Source of the DNA: Gremmenia infestans
Taxonomy: Eukaryota; Ascomycota; Leotiomycetes; Helotiales; Hamatocanthoscyphaceae
Assembly (NCBI GenBank): GCA_032629725.1
Contig: JAFEVB010000002.1
Span: 2,480,001 to 2,544,000 of the forward strand
DNA: 64,000 nucleotides
Direction: 5' to 3'
A program made the position numbers and the translations under genes. How positions within the stretch are numbered: position 1 is the first letter of the stretch; every line of letters starts with the position of its first letter. The notes under the pieces are model-generated. The model did no database searches. It had not been told where the DNA came from and worked only from the letters and a program-made list of their open reading frames with translations. Positions 33,927 to 44,716 of this stretch are shown here, in pieces.

Positions 33927-34717
33927 ATGTGTCTGTTGAGAAAGTGTGAAATCCATGCTGTGCTACTTGTACTTGCATAAAACCCGGCGTCAGAGAGTAT
34001 ATGAACTGAAATGTGGGGAGTACTGGCGCTTGTTTGTTATTGAGTATAATCCTGTTGCTTTCCTCATTTTCCTGACTTGCTCGCATGGAGGGAGTCTTGT
34101 TTTGTAGTTCTTGTTTTCATTCATTCATGACGGCGATGTGGATAGTTTGCGGATTTGGATGGCTTGGCTTCGAAGGTGTTCTTTTTGGCTTTTGGCTTTT
34201 GGCCTTTATCATGATTCATGAGCATGCATTCATTGCATTGCATACAAAAATGACACGAATTGAATAACAGAAAATTAAAACATTACAAGAACATCCATCT
34301 TACCTGCCTTGCTCTTGAATTAATGATGTGTGCATGTTGGAATTTGGCAAGAGAGCTCCTGAAGAAGCCTGGATTTTATGAATTTGCTATTTTTTTGTGG
34401 TCTAATCGAGAGAAAGCCAGCGCAAAACGAGAAGCCGGCAGCCGGTCGCATGAGGAGCGCGCATCAATCTTCATGTGACGAGAGGTCTGAGCGAGAAAAG
34501 AAAAGATGGTGGTGATCTCTAGGTCTTGTAAGAGACATTGAAAAGGGGCAAATACAGTCTGGTGCATTAGAGTCTAGAGGCAAGCAAGTTGCAGTCGACC
34601 TCCAAAAAAAAGTTCATCGATACTCTTCGTCTCAGCTGCGTACAACATGCAATATTCCCATCCCGCCCCAATCAGTTGTACCCAGAGTACCAAACATCAA
34701 CGCCGGAACAGAACCCT
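33927..34717. other. Convergent 3' flanks of CDC14 and 14-3-3
   Basis: No gene seen. Contains repeated TTTTGGC words near 34183-34203. Confidence 0.45.
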
Positions 34718-35739
34718 CTACTCAGCATCAGCCTTAGTCTCCGATGGGGCAGCAGCCTCAGGGGCCTCCTTGGTCTCGGCAGGCGCCGCGCTGCTTGTCT
34801 CGGCAGCAGTTGGCTCTGCCTCGGAGGAAGTCCAAAGGGTCTGGAAAAAAATTAGTCCATTTTCTTGGAAAGCGCACTACTCCAAGGTTAACTTACCAGG
34901 TTGTCTCTCAGGAGCTGCATGATCAATGTGGAGTCTTTGTAGCTTTCCTCGCTGAGGGTATCAAGTTCTGTGATTAAGGTTAGCCAAATGAAATATTTTT
35001 ACTGACAGACAAAACTTGCCAGCAATAGCATCATCAAATGCCTGCTTGGCGAGGTGGCATGCCTGGTCGGGCGAGTTAAGGATCTCATAATAGAAAACGG
35101 AGAAGTTGAGGGCAAGACCAAGACGAATAGGGTGTGTTGGCGCAAGGTCGGTCTGAGCAACTTCGGTTGCGTTCTTGTAGGCCTCAAGGGACTTGTCGGC
35201 AGACTCCTTTCGCTTGTCGCCAATGGCGAACTCAGCAAGGTAACGGTGGTAATCTCCCTTCCTGTAATGAACTGTCAGCCTCTGACAAGTCCTGGATCAT
35301 ACGGCGGAACAAACATCTTGTGGTAGAAAACCTTTGATTCTCCGCTCTTGGCAGAAGGAATCAGGTGCTTGTCTAGAACCTCGAGGATATCTTCGCAGAT
35401 CTTTGCGAGCTCGGCCTCGATCTTTTGACGGTACTCCTTGATGAGTCCAACTTGGGATGAGTTGCCTTTCGACTCCTCCTTTTGCTCAATCGAGGTGACG
35501 ATTCTCCACGAAGCACGGCGAGCGCCAATGACATTCTTGTAGGCGACAGATAGGAGATTTCGCTCTTCGACAGACAATTCTTGGTCCTCGGAAGCAACGG
35601 ACTTCATGTTCTCTACCATTTCTGTGAAGCGCTTCAGTATATTGCAGCCACATTGGGTGAATGTTCGCGGGTGCTAACCTTCGTATCTCTCGGCCTGCTC
35701 AGCGAGCTTGGCGAGGTAGACGGAATCTTCGTAACCCAT
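34718..35739 (-). CDS. 14-3-3 protein
   Basis: Five exons (35739-35679, 35621-35315, 35261-35020, 34967-34897, 34840-34718) give 267 residues, the usual size. Hallmarks are YLAKLAEQAERYEEMVENMK, NLLSVAYKNVIGARRASWR, KGDYHRYLAEF, HPIRLGLALNFSVFYYEIL and ELDTLSEESYKDSTLIMQLL, followed by RDNLTLW. An acidic Glu/Ala-rich tail (EAPEAAAPSETKADAE) closes the protein. 14-3-3 dimers bind phosphoserine partners and act widely in signalling and cell-cycle control. The third intron must use a GC donor (GCAAGT at 35019) to keep the conserved AIAELDTL junction. Neighbouring GT sites give a stop. Confidence 0.95.
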
Positions 35740-37691
35740 GATTGCGGTTTGTTGGTATCTGTGAGAGTGCAATGTTAGCGAGGCTGTAGATCGATTTTGA
35801 AATGGAAGTTGCAGAGAAGATAATGCTGAAAGCGGTGTGGGCCGCTGTAAATAAAGGACGCATGTGTCATCCTGCCCCTTTGGCGCTCATCAGGACAGCG
35901 CGCAGGAGATGCGCCAAACGACCTTGCTGCGGATTCTTTATATAGAGTTGACGTGGCTTTGCTTTATATTGTCTTTGAGCTGTTGTGCAGACCATAGCAG
36001 GAGTGCGGCAGGTGCCCCTCAGCCTCTGTGAGGGGCAATTGCAAAGCCTTGTAAATGTAGCCCCTCAAATAGAAGTGACTAGGCCATCATCGACTGGGAC
36101 GCAATGCCGAAGGGGCAGTAATCATCGAGAGACCATCGCCAGGCACGTATCGATGGCAGCGACCCCAAAAACATTCAAGGCATTGCAAGCAGCGGGAAAT
36201 GACGAAATAGAAGCGGGAAAGGATCTCACCAGACTGTTGTGTTGAAAAGGGGGTATTGGCTAGGGGAACAGATCGTCAGGTTGATGGATCTGTAGGGGCT
36301 GGGGAGAGTGCGACGTGGATTTGGATTCGAGGGTGTTGTGGTGTTCTCGAGATGGAACAGGAGAGGAGAGGAGGGAGAGGTTGTTGTTGAGGCGGAATTG
36401 CAGAAGTCGATCGAAAGGAAAGGGCAAGGGAAGGGCCGCCAACTTCAGCTAGCGAGACTTTGGTGCGAAAGAAGCGACGTTCAGTGGCTGCGTTGGCTGT
36501 GCCGATTAACACCACAACAAATAACAATAAATGTAATCTTGGTTACGCCTGCAATATTACTGTAATTTGGTAAAAAGGTAGCGGCGGCAGTCAGGTCAAT
36601 GTTGATTAAGAAGAGGAAGCCCGTTTCCTTGCTTATTTGGGTGTTTGTCTGTTGTGACAGTACACGTACTATTATTATAACAAGGGTGGTGCTGCTTGTT
36701 TGTTTGTATGTATGTATTGACGCGGTCTTGAGGAGTGAAGGCTAGCAGAGAGGAAAACGATTCGTATGAAAGTGAAGTGGTTCTTTAAGAAAGCAAGTTA
36801 TTTATATACTCTCTTATAGCCCTACGGCTATGGCTTTGCACCCCCCCTCAAGCTGCCAATGCCCTCAAGATTCTACAGTAGCGATGGCATGATAATACCA
36901 TACCCCCATCTGAGCGCAATGGGGTCCAAACCAAGCCTCGATTGCTGCCGTGTCTGATCCCAGCTTAATCTCTTGAAGTGGCCACCTGGGCTCGCAGTCA
37001 CTTTTATGAAACGTCTTTGGAGATCTAAGGCTAGTCCTGGTGGGCAGGCATTGTGGCTATGCTATGTTATGCTCCCGATCAACCGTGAACCTCTTATTGA
37101 AGCGATATCGTGAGTTTTGAATAAGCCTGCATTATGCAGAGCCTCTTGTCTTGGAGACTGTAGCAAATGCATGGTAACCAATGGTACCAATGATGAGAGA
37201 TCCGTCTTGGCTTACTTGGAGTTACGGAACACGGGGGGGCGGTTGCTCAAGGTCACATGTTTGGAGGGGTTCAAGGAGGGGCTGAGAAATCATCAACACA
37301 AGCAATTTAAAATAATTTAGAGCAGAAAGTCCTCTAAAGCGCTATCTAAGTAAAGCAAACATCAAACCCATCGCTAATACTAAACATAGACTTTGCAATT
37401 CAAATCTCCAAATCGGTGTATGATGGAGATCACCTGATATCCTACGGTGGCCTGATCATCAGAAGCCAGCCTGGGAAGCTTTTCCAACTTTCTGCCAGCC
37501 AATCACGTCTGACCATCGAAGCTTGCCGGTCTCCATCGGCAGAACCATCACCTGGGGGTCACCAACCACAACCCTCCATCCAAACCAAACCAAACAAACC
37601 AATTCCAAGCCCAAGCCACGGAACCCCTCAGTACCAGACAGTACAAAACATCATATACCCTCTCACCAATTCCTCTTCCAAATCCATCGCA
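35740..37691. other. Intergenic region with a possible LTR fragment
   Basis: The leader and promoter of 14-3-3 lie on the left, including a purine-rich stretch at about 36350-36440. A possible copia LTR fragment is at 36650-36855, followed by the promoter of the ATPase inhibitor gene. No coding frame supported. Confidence 0.4.
36650..36855 (-). mobile_element. Possible Ty1/copia LTR with adjoining polypurine tract
   Basis: The candidate LTR (36650-36840) starts TGTTGTGACAG and ends GCTTTGCA. It is bounded at 36841-36855 by the complement of CAGCTTGAGGGGGGG. A TTGAGGGGG-type polypurine tract directly before a TG terminus is typical of the 3' LTR of copia elements, which would place the element on the minus strand. 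A TATA-like TTATTTATATACT lies near one end. No pol remnant or target duplication was recognised, so this is tentative. Confidence 0.35.
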
Positions 37692-38235
37692 ATGTACCGC
37701 CAAACCCTCACAAGGGCAGTTCGTCCTGCAGTCCGAAGCTTCTCAACTACATCTTCAGCCATGGCCAGCGGCGACACTGGAGCTCCCAGATCCACAGCAC
37801 AAGGGTACTTATTCCGCCCTATGCTCCTTCCCCTCTCCCTTGATCCTATTCAAGCGAACAGCCAAATCAGCAAGAAAGCAAGCTAACGAAATACCCAAAA
37901 CAGTGACGCCTTCACCAAACGCGAAAAGGCAAACGAAGATTACGCCATCCGCATGCGCGAGAAGGAGAAGCTCCTCGAGCTCCGCAAGAAGATCGCAGAG
38001 CAGCACGACCACTTGAAGAAGCTCGAAGAACACATGTAAGCCACCACCTTGTCTCCAAGCCAATCCATCCCATACCTCCACTCCCATATCATCAGTTACC
38101 TTTCTTCTTTACACCCATCATACTCCATTTACTTCCTTCCCCTCCCTCATCCCAAGAAAGCAAAACGCACAAGCTAACACCACCCCCCCTTCCAGCAACG
38201 AGATCTCAAAGTCCTCGGGCGGCGAGCAAAAGTAA
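37692..38235 (+). CDS. INH1: Mitochondrial F1Fo-ATPase inhibitor (IF1/INH1 family)
   Basis: Three exons (37692-37804, 37904-38035, 38196-38235) give 94 residues. The N-terminus (MYRQTLTRAVRPAVRSFST) is a positively charged amphipathic mitochondrial targeting sequence. The mature part has the inhibitory segment DAFTKREKANEDYAIR and a long charged helix (KEKLLELRKKIAEQHDHL) that would form the coiled-coil dimer. IF1 proteins block ATP hydrolysis by F1 when the membrane potential collapses. Size, exon phases and motif order all fit the family. The gene is convergent with NSP1. Confidence 0.93.
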
Positions 38236-38789
38236 GTATTCATATCCCATTTCGGATATCCCGGGGGAGTGTGGTGTGGAGTGGAGGGAAACAAGCAAGG
38301 GGATGGATTGGGGTATTTCATTTGTGGTCTCGACTTCTACTTTTTGCCATCTGCTTCGTGCAATGCTGAACAGTGTGTCGCCGTGCCTATAGCTGAACTT
38401 CGTATCCGATTTCATTATGAGTATGTGAAGGGGAAAGGAGAGGGGAGGTGGAGGCGGAGGTGGAAGGATATGATGCGAATGAATGCGAGCGTTGAATTGA
38501 GATGAGTAGAGTTGTATACAAGGAATGAACACATGGAGTTAAACTCTACACTTGCGTACGTTATGCAGTCGTTGTACGTCGCTACTTTGCTTCCTTTTTC
38601 TCTCTAGTCGTTTTATTTTCGCTATTCTACAAGTACAAATGTGATATCATCTATCCTTGCCCTCATGCATTTTATTCCGCATTTCAGATATCACTCGCCC
38701 TTTTCAAAGGTCAAAGGTCAAATGCTCCATCCCGCCATTGCTAAACGCCAACCCTCAAATACCATCCATTCATATATACCGCAACTCGC
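38236..38789. other. Convergent 3' flanks of INH1 and NSP1
   Basis: No gene seen. A GGGGAGGTGGAGGCGGAGGTGG-like purine tract lies at about 38430-38465. Confidence 0.45.
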
Positions 38790-40839
38790 TCATCTCCTTG
38801 CGTACGACCGGTAGAAAGACTCCGCAGCATCATTCTCTAGCCCACCATATCCATTCGACCCAACACTCTGACCCAGCTTCTGAGCCTCTGCAACCTTTGC
38901 TTGGAGTAGTGTAGCATTCTGATCAATCCATTGCAATTGCGTCAGGTGGTCATTTAGGACTCTCACAATATGTGACAACTATTTACAGTTAGCAATTATG
39001 CACTTGGAATCTAAAGCAGGGACAACTTACCGGATCATCAGCCTTATTGCTCTTGCTCAAAGATGAAGAAGCTTCATTAATAGCCTCTATCATACTTGTA
39101 AGATTCTTGCCCATATCCTCCAAACGATCCGTCAACTTCTCCGCAAGCTTGTAGGTACGTTCTCGCTCTTGATCGGGTCCTTGCAGAGCATCGCCTGGGC
39201 CTACTTGTCTCGCGAACATCTCATCAACCTCTGACTCATATTTGTCCAGCCATGAAGCTAGCTCATCTTGCTGGCTCTCTACGTTGGAAAGTTGGCGTTC
39301 AACCTCTGAAGTCTCTCGCTCAGCCTCAAACGTCTTTTGGTATAACTTCTGGATCTTCTCTCCGTTGTCTACAAGTAATCTATCCCAAGCGGCAACTTTG
39401 GCTGCTTGATCTTGGAAGTCTTTTTGATACTTCGATAAGTCAGAGGCCCACCGTGTAATGATCTCGTCCATAGTCTTGTTCTTGAGACGTGATAACTGAG
39501 AAGCAGGGCCAGCTGTCGAAGCACCGAGAGCAGGTCCTCCGCCGGGTTGTTGCGGTCCACCCGTGCTTGCTCCCGCACCGGGGGGGTTCATTGGGCCAGT
39601 GGATCCTCCAGCTCCCAAGCCGCCTGTAGCAGGAGCTGACGTAGATGGTGCGGCCGATCCAAACAATCCGCCAGTAGCAGGAGCTGTTGTAGATGCTGCG
39701 GACGTTGTTGTTGGTACGCCTGATCCAAATAAACCGCCGGTAGCAGGAGCTGTCGTAGATGCTGTGGACACTGACTGGCTCGCGCCGCCAAACAAGCCTC
39801 CTGTTGAAGCTGGTGCTGTAGTCGTGGGGGTGGATGAAGTAGAACTGGTGCTTGCAGGAGGGTTTCCTAAACTGCCAAAGAGATTACTCGGCGCTGGTGC
39901 AGTAGGGGCAGCTGTTGAAGTGCTCGGGGCAGTACTTTTGGGCCCACCAAGAGCGAACAGTCCCCCAGTAGCGGAAGTAGAAGTAGGGTTACCAAACAGA
40001 TTTGACGTAGTCGTACCTGGGGCTGTTGTAGAGGATTGCGTGCTTGGGGTGCTCGCTGGAGTGCTAGCCCCGCCGAACAGAAATGATGGGTTTGGAGTTG
40101 CAGTTGCAGCTGCAGTCGTGGAAGGATTTGGCTGGCCAGAGCTGGCTGGATTATTGGAGGTTGGATTATTGAGGTTCGCAAACATACCACCGCCACTAGG
40201 CTTGGGTGCTCCGCCGTTGGAGCCGAAGAGTCCTGAACTTGGGGCTGGAAGGTTTTGGGCAGGCTTTGAGCCCCCTCCAAATAATGAAGATGAAGACTGC
40301 CCAATAGCACCCCCAAACACGCTGGATGAAGGGGCTTGGCTATTTGACGGAGGTGGACCGGCTGGAGTGGTAGAGTTCATGAAGCCGCCGAATGGCTTGG
40401 AAGCTGCTGGGGTGGTTGAACCTGCTGGAGCAGATGTTGTTGCTCCACCAAAGGGGTTCGGGGTGCTCCCAGGAGTAGAATTATTCTGCCCAAAGAGATT
40501 ACTAGTCAATGAACTTGAGCCGCCTGCTGGCTGCGAGAAGAGGCCTCCGCTTGCTCCACCACTGCTCGCAGGCGGCTTGGAGAACATATTACCGCCAGCT
40601 GGAGGGTTGCCAACGCTACCTCCAAAAAGAGAAGGCGTTGTCGATCCAGAGCCTGCGTTTGATCCTGCGTTTGCCCCCCCCCCGAAGATAGATGGAGCTC
40701 CTGTCGTGGCTGTATTTCCAAACGCTGGAGGCTTCGATGTTGACAAATTGCCGAAGAGTCCAGTAGATGCCGTTGTCCCAGAACTGGCTGCTCCTGTATT
40801 AGGGGTGGAAGAGCCACTGCCGAACGTGAATCCCGACAT
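38790..40839 (-). CDS. NSP1: Nucleoporin Nsp1/Nup62
   Basis: Two exons (40839-39031, 38978-38790) give 665 residues. The N-terminal 440 or so residues are a disordered Gly/Ser/Thr/Ala/Pro repeat region with many LFG and some FG motifs (SLFGG, GLFGS, NLFGN), typical of nuclear pore barrier proteins. The C-terminal 200 residues are the Nsp1_C coiled-coil domain: MDEIITRWASDLSKYQ, AWDRLLVDNGEKIQKLY, QERERTYKLAEKLTDRLEDM and LTQLQWIDQNATLLQAKV. These correspond closely to human Nup62. The protein anchors in the central channel complex with Nup57 and Nup49 partners. A 501-codon frame on the opposite strand is a shadow of the repeats. Confidence 0.94.
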
Positions 40840-41339
40840 GTTTGCGGTTGCTGGAGAAAGAGTGTTGACGGGGCGTTCTCCTAAAAAGAAGGTTAGAGCT
40901 TATCCTGCAAAAGGGCGAAGAGGACAAATACGGTATAACAGACCCAACTCAATAAATTGGATTGAGAATCAGCTTGTGCGATCACAACCTGAGCTTCAGA
41001 ATTCAAAGACGTTGCTCGGGCGCATGGGTGTGAATTGCAATCTTTTTGTTCAAGGTGTAGCTTTGTAGCTTTAGGCGCGGGCGCGTCTGGGAAAACCATC
41101 CTCGCGGTTGACATAAAAAAGCGGCGCTCATGTGGCAGTCTCCACTTGGTGGGGAACACTGAAAGTCGTTGCCGCTTTTTCAATACACAGCCCTGGCAAC
41201 CGATATCAAAGACCCTGGTCTGGACTCCTGTCTGCAAACAAAACAACACCTCCTGAAAAACGGCTTGTATTAATACCAGACAAATCGCCCGCCAAAATAT
41301 CACATCTGGCTCTTCAGTCACCATTTACGATCAATAACT
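40840..41339. promoter_or_regulatory. Divergent promoter region between NSP1 and the LAA2-like gene
   Basis: 500 bases between two start codons that point away from each other. No specific site recognised. Confidence 0.5.
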
Positions 41340-43108
41340 ATGCCAGAAGACGAGCATCCGAATTTGGAACCGCCGCCAAGGAAGAGTATGGAGGATCCAG
41401 GTGCACACGACCTTGGTAACGATTTACCCTTCATCCTAGGACATTCTCGTGCTGACTGGATGTCTTCAGAATCTTCCGACGATGACGACCATTTTTCAGA
41501 CGCCCAGTCTGATCTCAAGACCACATCTGGCACCATTTCCCCCGTGCCATTGACCAGGGTCGAGAAAGTCGACGGCGAGCCTAGCCATGGAGAAGTTCCA
41601 GGGACAGATGCTTATGACAAGAGGGTGCAAGATGCTGCGCCTGATGAGATAGAAGTCATTCCCGACGGAATTGTGTCTAGGTCGAGATCTGCTACTACTA
41701 CTCGACCTTCTACGCCCGGAGGACAGCCCATTCCACTTACAGTTGTTGAAAAGGTCAACCCAGAAGCTCCCAGTCATGGGGAGGTACCAGGGACACTGGC
41801 ACATGATAAACGAGCTGCAGATGCAGTGCCAGATGTGGTAGTGAGGACTGGGTCGCATAGTCGTTCAGCAAGTAATCGGTCGAGGGCAAGCAGCACTCTG
41901 GGGGATCAGCCGATCCCCGTTACAAAGGTCGAGAAGGTAGATTCTACACCCAGCCATGGAGAAGTGCCAGGGACCAGAGCGTTTGATTTGAGAAAAGGGG
42001 ATGCTGAACCAGATATTGTGGAGGAGGTAGGAGATGCACCAGGTAGGAACAACCCCTCGCGTTGCATTTCAGAACCATTGACCAGATCAGGGTCGCCAAC
42101 GTTGCCTGGTGCTAGATCCCAACCCATAAGCCACACGCGGCGGAAGTCATCTATAGCATTGAAGAAGGCACCAGCTAGCGATGACTACAATGAGGAGGAA
42201 GATGGTTCAGACGGGGGATTTGGCGATGATTTCGATGATTTCGAGGAAGGGGAGGACGATGCTGAGTTTGGGGACTTTGATGAAGGGTTTCAAGAACCAA
42301 CAGCTACTCCCCCTCCGCAACAGTCTTTTCCACCCGCGCCGTTATTTGTAAGTAGCAATCTATACAATTCCAGCCCTATCTGTCCCGCTACAAAGTGACC
42401 ATTCTAATAGCCTCCTAGCCAGTACTAGATTTCGCCTCCCTCTCAACCCCTTCCGAAATCCACACAGCAACAGAACCCTACCTAAACACCCTCTTCCCCC
42501 CCGACACAATAGACACCTCCATCCTCCCACCTCTCATCGCCGAAAACCCCATCTTCCTCACCCCCCGCTCCGCCTCCCTCTGGTCCCAACTGGTCGCCCC
42601 TCCGCCCCTCCAACCCCCAGACTGGATCCGCTCGCGCATCCGCCGTCTCTTCCTCGTCTCCCTCGGCGTCCCTGTAGACCTCGACGAGATCCTCCCCGCC
42701 TCGAAACAGAAAAAACTCATCCTCCCCTCCATAAACCTCCAACCCCGCACCTCCAGCGACTCGCGCTCCGTCTCGCGCCTCAAGCAAGAAAATTCATCCT
42801 CCACATCCCTCGACTCCCAAGGCCAAACAAAACGCTCCGACTCGCGGCGTCGCAAAGGACCTCCCCCTGCCCCCTCCCTCGACTTAGTCTCCGCCCGCCA
42901 ATCATGTGCCATCACAGACGAGGCGCTGAACGGGCTGACGATGGACGAGCTGAAGGAGCATGTCGCGAAGTTAGAGGCCATGCAGGGCACCGCGAACGAA
43001 GTACTCGAGTATTGGACCAAGAGGACTGATGAGAAGCTAGGGGATCGGGAGGCCTTTGAAGGCGTGATTGAGAATCTGGTCAAGCATGCTAGGAAGACCA
43101 GGAAATAA
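41340..43108 (+). CDS. LAA2-like protein (possible AP-1 accessory factor)
   Basis: Two exons (41340-42347, 42419-43108) give 565 residues. The N-terminal half holds three tandem repeats of about 55 residues, each with VEKV, then PSHGEVPGT, then DxR..DA.PD. An acidic patch follows (GGFGDDFDDFEEGEDDAEF), with DFDDF and FGDF motifs of the kind that bind AP-1 and GGA ear domains. The C-terminal part (VLDFASLSTPSEIHTATEPY, PDWIRSRIRRLFLVSLGVPV, TMDELKEHVAKLEAMQGTA) looks globular and helical and resembles the fungal LAA2/YBL010C family. In yeast, Laa2 links Laa1 to the AP-1 clathrin adaptor. The family call comes from motif recall and needs a profile search. Confidence 0.65.
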
Positions 43109-44716
43109 ATAATGCTAATTAATAACTGAATGAAGATAAATTTTGAACCTTTGGGTCAATCAATCAATGCTGCTTGCAAGATTCCATCCAACGTTGCTAG
43201 TTGTGAAGCTTGTGTGTGATAGACGGCGAATATTATGAGAGTTGGAGAAAGAAAGCCTGAAGCTTTTGTACTGTAGCTATGAGACTTAAGCTGCGTCGGC
43301 GAGTACAGGAGAGACTACAGATCTGGTAAACCAGACGCGAGGGGGCGAGGTTGAGCTGCAGTATCGAACCTATTGCACGTCTTAAAGAATACGTATGGTC
43401 CTTCATGAAACTGAAAGCAAGCAAGCAAGCAGATCTTACAAAACAACTCACCCAAACCATGTTCAACAAACAACCAAAGTCCCCTTCAAAATAAACAAAA
43501 CCCGTCATCTATCTACCTTGGATATTCAAGAATTCCCCATATCTATCTATATTCAGGTCTCATATCCAGTCCAGCGATTCAAAGCATATATTTCCTGTTC
43601 ATCACTAACAAGATCTTCCTCCTCGACGATTTGTTTTAAGACAATTTATTCATAGTTAGAATATTTTATTTTAGTATTTCATTTAATAAGGAACGTTAAA
43701 TACTTCGTGTAGATGTCAATCGAAGTCTCCTTCCCATCCCTTCCCCTTCTCAAACTATATACAAATTTTGAACCCTAAATGGTTTTCGCACACATCATTC
43801 TTCAAATAGATCGATCCGTCATGTCTGGTATATCCATCCCCCCGAGTTACGTCGCTCATATATTTGCTTTTTTCATAGGTTCATTCCCCTCTGCCTAAAA
43901 CACCCAGACCGAGATTTCCGCAGCAGTAAAAGCAATTCCTTTGAATCCAGAAGCGCCCCAAAGGTATTTAAGCATACACGAGGGATCAAACTACATGAGT
44001 TAAGCAAGTACAGCACGAATGAATGCAAGCAAGGTATGATCAGCGAAAAATCCATTGATGACTAGTAGCTAAGCCCGCATGATCGAGCAGGTTTCCTTTT
44101 CAAAACAACGCACTGGGAAAAGGAAAAAAAAGGGAAGATACATGAGTTGCAAAAACCTCGCACAAGTGCAGAATCTTTGCTGTGTTCCATTTCTGGTCCG
44201 ACCATGATGTGACGTGTGTATTGCAAAGAGTCTAAACTTTTGATGTCGGCTTTTGGGGGAAGAGGTGAAAAACAACGATGACGAATTGTAAAAAGGAAAG
44301 GCATTTGCATGCTCGAAAGCAACGAGCTCTATAAACCATGCATGTGGCAGAAGCTCACAAAGCAGCCCCTCTCAGATCGTGGGAACTGTATCAGGGAAGA
44401 AGAATGCAAAGCTATATAACAGGTGGCTCAGAGCGTACAGGCAATGTGTTGTAAGGTAAAACGAAATAAAGCAGCGCGTGATAGATCCTCGTGGACGCAT
44501 GAAGAGACATCTAATGCACTTTTGTACATGGGCATCGTGGAAAATGCAAAATCCCCACCCATCCGGTCGATACTTTTGCAGTAACGCTAAGAGGAGAAAT
44601 AGCTATCCAGGCATTGGACGCGAAGAAGTAAAGCCGTATAAAAGGGCAAATTCAAGTGCAGAGAACGCCATGATCGCTAGAACAAACTCCAGACGCGGGA
44701 CATGTATAAATATGTT
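43109..44716. other. Convergent 3' flanks, no gene seen
   Basis: AT-rich sequence, including a stretch near 43630-43720. The 3' UTR of the RRM gene probably occupies the right part. Confidence 0.4.

Noticed and set aside
39563..41068. 501-codon frame on the plus strand, opposite NSP1
   Set aside because: Its Pro/Val/Ala-rich sequence is the mirror of the Gly/Ser/LFG repeats of NSP1, which has clear family homology on the minus strand.
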